Source: Deltaproteobacteria bacterium
GTDB lineage: Bacteria; Desulfobacterota; Desulfuromonadia; Desulfuromonadales; BM103
Reading direction: 5' to 3'
Length of the DNA stretch: 8,848 nucleotides
Assembly: GCA_006226895.1 (NCBI GenBank)
Contig: SBFN01000221.1
Span: 1-8,848, forward strand
Part shown: piece by piece, positions 7,859 to 8,848 of the stretch
How the letters are laid out: every line of letters starts with the position of its first letter
How positions within the stretch are numbered: the stretch's first letter is position 1
Program-made: the position numbers and the translations under genes
The notes under the pieces: generated by a model
Seen by the model: the letters and a program-made list of their open reading frames with translations, nothing else
The model's database searches: none
Told to the model about the DNA's origin: nothing

Positions 7859-8008
7859 TTACCAGGTCTGCCAGAATACAAAGGCCAGATAGAGGATGCC
7901 GATGGTAATGCAGATATAAAAGATAGTCCGGTAGCCTTCGACAGCCTCATGGGCCAGTATCATTGGACCGTCTTCTTCTTGTCCGGGTTGTTCGTTGTGC
8001 GTGTTCAT
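7859..8008 (-). CDS. Very small single-helix membrane protein (49 residues) of the antiporter operon
   Basis: The frame reads MNTHNEQPGQ to the end FVFWQTW. A polar, acidic N-terminus (1-25, including QEEDGP) is followed by one hydrophobic helix at about 29-47. ATG at 8006-8008 is preceded by GAGAGGG 8 nt upstream, a moderate ribosome-binding site. It starts 27 nt after the stop of the upstream large subunit, and its TAA is part of the TAAGGAG that serves the next gene. This tight packing, with no room for other genes, is the main reason to call it real. Function is unknown. A structural or assembly peptide packed against the large antiporter subunits is the natural inference. It is short enough to be missed by standard gene callers. 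Confidence 0.8.
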   Translation of the reverse strand: MNTHNEQPGQEEDGPMILAHEAVEGYRTIFYICITIGILYLAFVFWQTW

Positions 8009-8035
8009 AAAATCATCCCTCTCAAACCCTGCCGG

Positions 8036-8848
8036 TTATAGTCCGAGTGCCATGCGTGCCAATTGCAGCAGCGTGTCGGGGAAAAAGAAAAGTGCCAGCG
8101 AGGCGAGCGCTGTAAACGAAAGTGGTATCAGGCAGAAAATAGGGGCTTCTTTAATGCGGTCGCCATCGCCGTCTGTTGCTGGCAGAAAAAAACCGCGATA
8201 AATAATCGGAAAGAAATAGGCGGCGTTGAGCAGTGAACTGATGATAAGTACGGCGATCAGGATGAGCTGGTCACCTTCGACAGCTCCGATCAACAGGTTC
8301 CATTTGCTGATGAAACCTCCCAGGGGTGGCATACCGATAATGCTCAAAGAGCCCAGGAAAAAGGCCATGTAGGTGATTGGCATCCGCCGACCCAGGCCGT
8401 CCATCTGACTGATATATTTTTTCTTGCTGGCGACGTAGATTGCTCCAGCGCAAAAAAACAGGGTGATTTTGCCGAAGGCGTGCATTGCCAGGTGCATGAC
8501 TCCACCGAGCATACCGGTTGCCGAGAGCATGCCGGCGCCGAGGATCATGTAGGAGAGCTGACCGATCGTTGAATAGGCGAGTCGACGTTTCATGCTGTCC
8601 TGCGTCAAGGCGACCAGGGAGGCAATTAGCAGGGTGACGCAGGCGATGTAGGTAATTACCGAGCCGAGGTTGGCTGCCTGTAACGTCTCAGGCCCGAGGA
8701 TATGAAACACGACCCGGAAAATCGAAAAAACACCGGCCTTGACAACGGCGACGCCGTGCAGGAATGAACTGACTGGAGTCGGGGCGACCATCGCCGCCGG
8801 CAGCCAGCCGTGGAAGGGCATCAGGCCTGCTTTGGCAAAACCGAACAA
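8036..8848 (-). CDS. Mrp-type monovalent cation/H+ antiporter large membrane subunit (MrpD/NuoN-like), first copy, C-terminal 270 residues
   Basis: Its N-terminal part lies beyond the right edge; the TTG at the very edge is a leucine codon inside the gene, not a start. Visible residues begin in TM7 with FAKAGLMPFHGWLPAAM, the standard proton-channel signature including the TM7 Lys (visible residue 6). HGVAVVKAG (31-39, TM8 Lys37), HLAMHAFGKITLFF (119-132, with His119, His123 and Lys127) and GGFISKW (177-183, Lys182 of the broken helix) follow. The C-terminus ends soon after the last hydrophobic helix (about 238-256), without the long extension of the second copy. With all the usual charged residues present, it looks like a conventional ion-translocating subunit. 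Complex I subunits NuoM/NuoN are the main alternative, but the small-gene neighbours and the absence of other nuo genes favour an Mrp-like antiporter. Confidence 0.88.
   Translation of the reverse strand: MFGFAKAGLMPFHGWLPAAMVAPTPVSSFLHGVAVVKAGVFSIFRVVFHILGPETLQAANLGSVITYIACVTLLIASLVALTQDSMKRRLAYSTIGQLSYMILGAGMLSATGMLGGVMHLAMHAFGKITLFFCAGAIYVASKKKYISQMDGLGRRMPITYMAFFLGSLSIIGMPPLGGFISKWNLLIGAVEGDQLILIAVLIISSLLNAAYFFPIIYRGFFLPATDGDGDRIKEAPIFCLIPLSFTALASLALFFFPDTLLQLARMALGL

Noticed and set aside
8846..8848. TTG at the right edge as a start for the first antiporter subunit
   Set aside because: The sequence begins in the middle of the TM7 signature of the family, so the gene continues beyond the window and this TTG is an internal leucine codon.

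Overview
The window reads as one block of minus-strand genes from a Gram-negative, probably anaerobic or facultative bacterium of the deltaproteobacterial type (Desulfuromonas/Geobacter-like). This placement is inference. It rests on a CIRCE-controlled hrcA-grpE-dnaK-dnaJ operon next to hemW, beside an Mrp-like antiporter locus with a D-type/small/small/D-type layout, and on the feel of the protein sequences. No rRNA, tRNA, CRISPR array, insertion sequence or phage gene was seen. All convincing genes are on the minus strand, so transcription runs from high to low coordinates.

Region 1 (8848 to 5816) is the downstream part of a monovalent cation/proton antiporter operon. It holds the C-terminal 270 residues of a first MrpD/NuoN-type subunit, a 49-residue single-helix protein, an 89-residue two-helix protein, and a second, longer MrpD/NuoL-type subunit of 589 residues. 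Spacing is 27 nt, then 11 nt, then an 8-nt overlap, so the four genes are surely co-transcribed. The second large subunit has Asn where the family usually has the TM7 lysine, and it carries a C-terminal amphipathic stretch plus an extra helix.

Region 2 (5739 to 4609) is hemW, the radical-SAM heme chaperone often annotated as HemN. A 76-nt spacer with a strong hairpin but no U-tract separates it from the antiporter gene.

Region 3 (4572 to 1) is the class I heat-shock operon. A sigma70-type promoter (TTGACA, 17 nt, TATGTT) sits directly upstream of a near-perfect CIRCE operator (9-9-9). The genes hrcA, grpE, dnaK and dnaJ follow, with dnaJ running off the left edge. HrcA represses its own operon through CIRCE; DnaK, DnaJ and GrpE form the folding machine. 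dnaK has an ATG start with a strong ribosome-binding site, while grpE and dnaJ both appear to start with TTG inside the same octamer TTGGCCAA. A long hairpin lies between dnaK and dnaJ.

The most interesting unexplained signals are: (a) in the hrcA leader, a possible 11-residue leader peptide whose ribosome-binding site is the CIRCE spacer and whose 3' end lies inside a terminator-like hairpin followed by seven T; (b) an 18/20 palindrome filling the gap between -35 and -10 of the hrcA promoter; (c) the antiporter module with two unnamed tiny membrane proteins between two non-equivalent D subunits.
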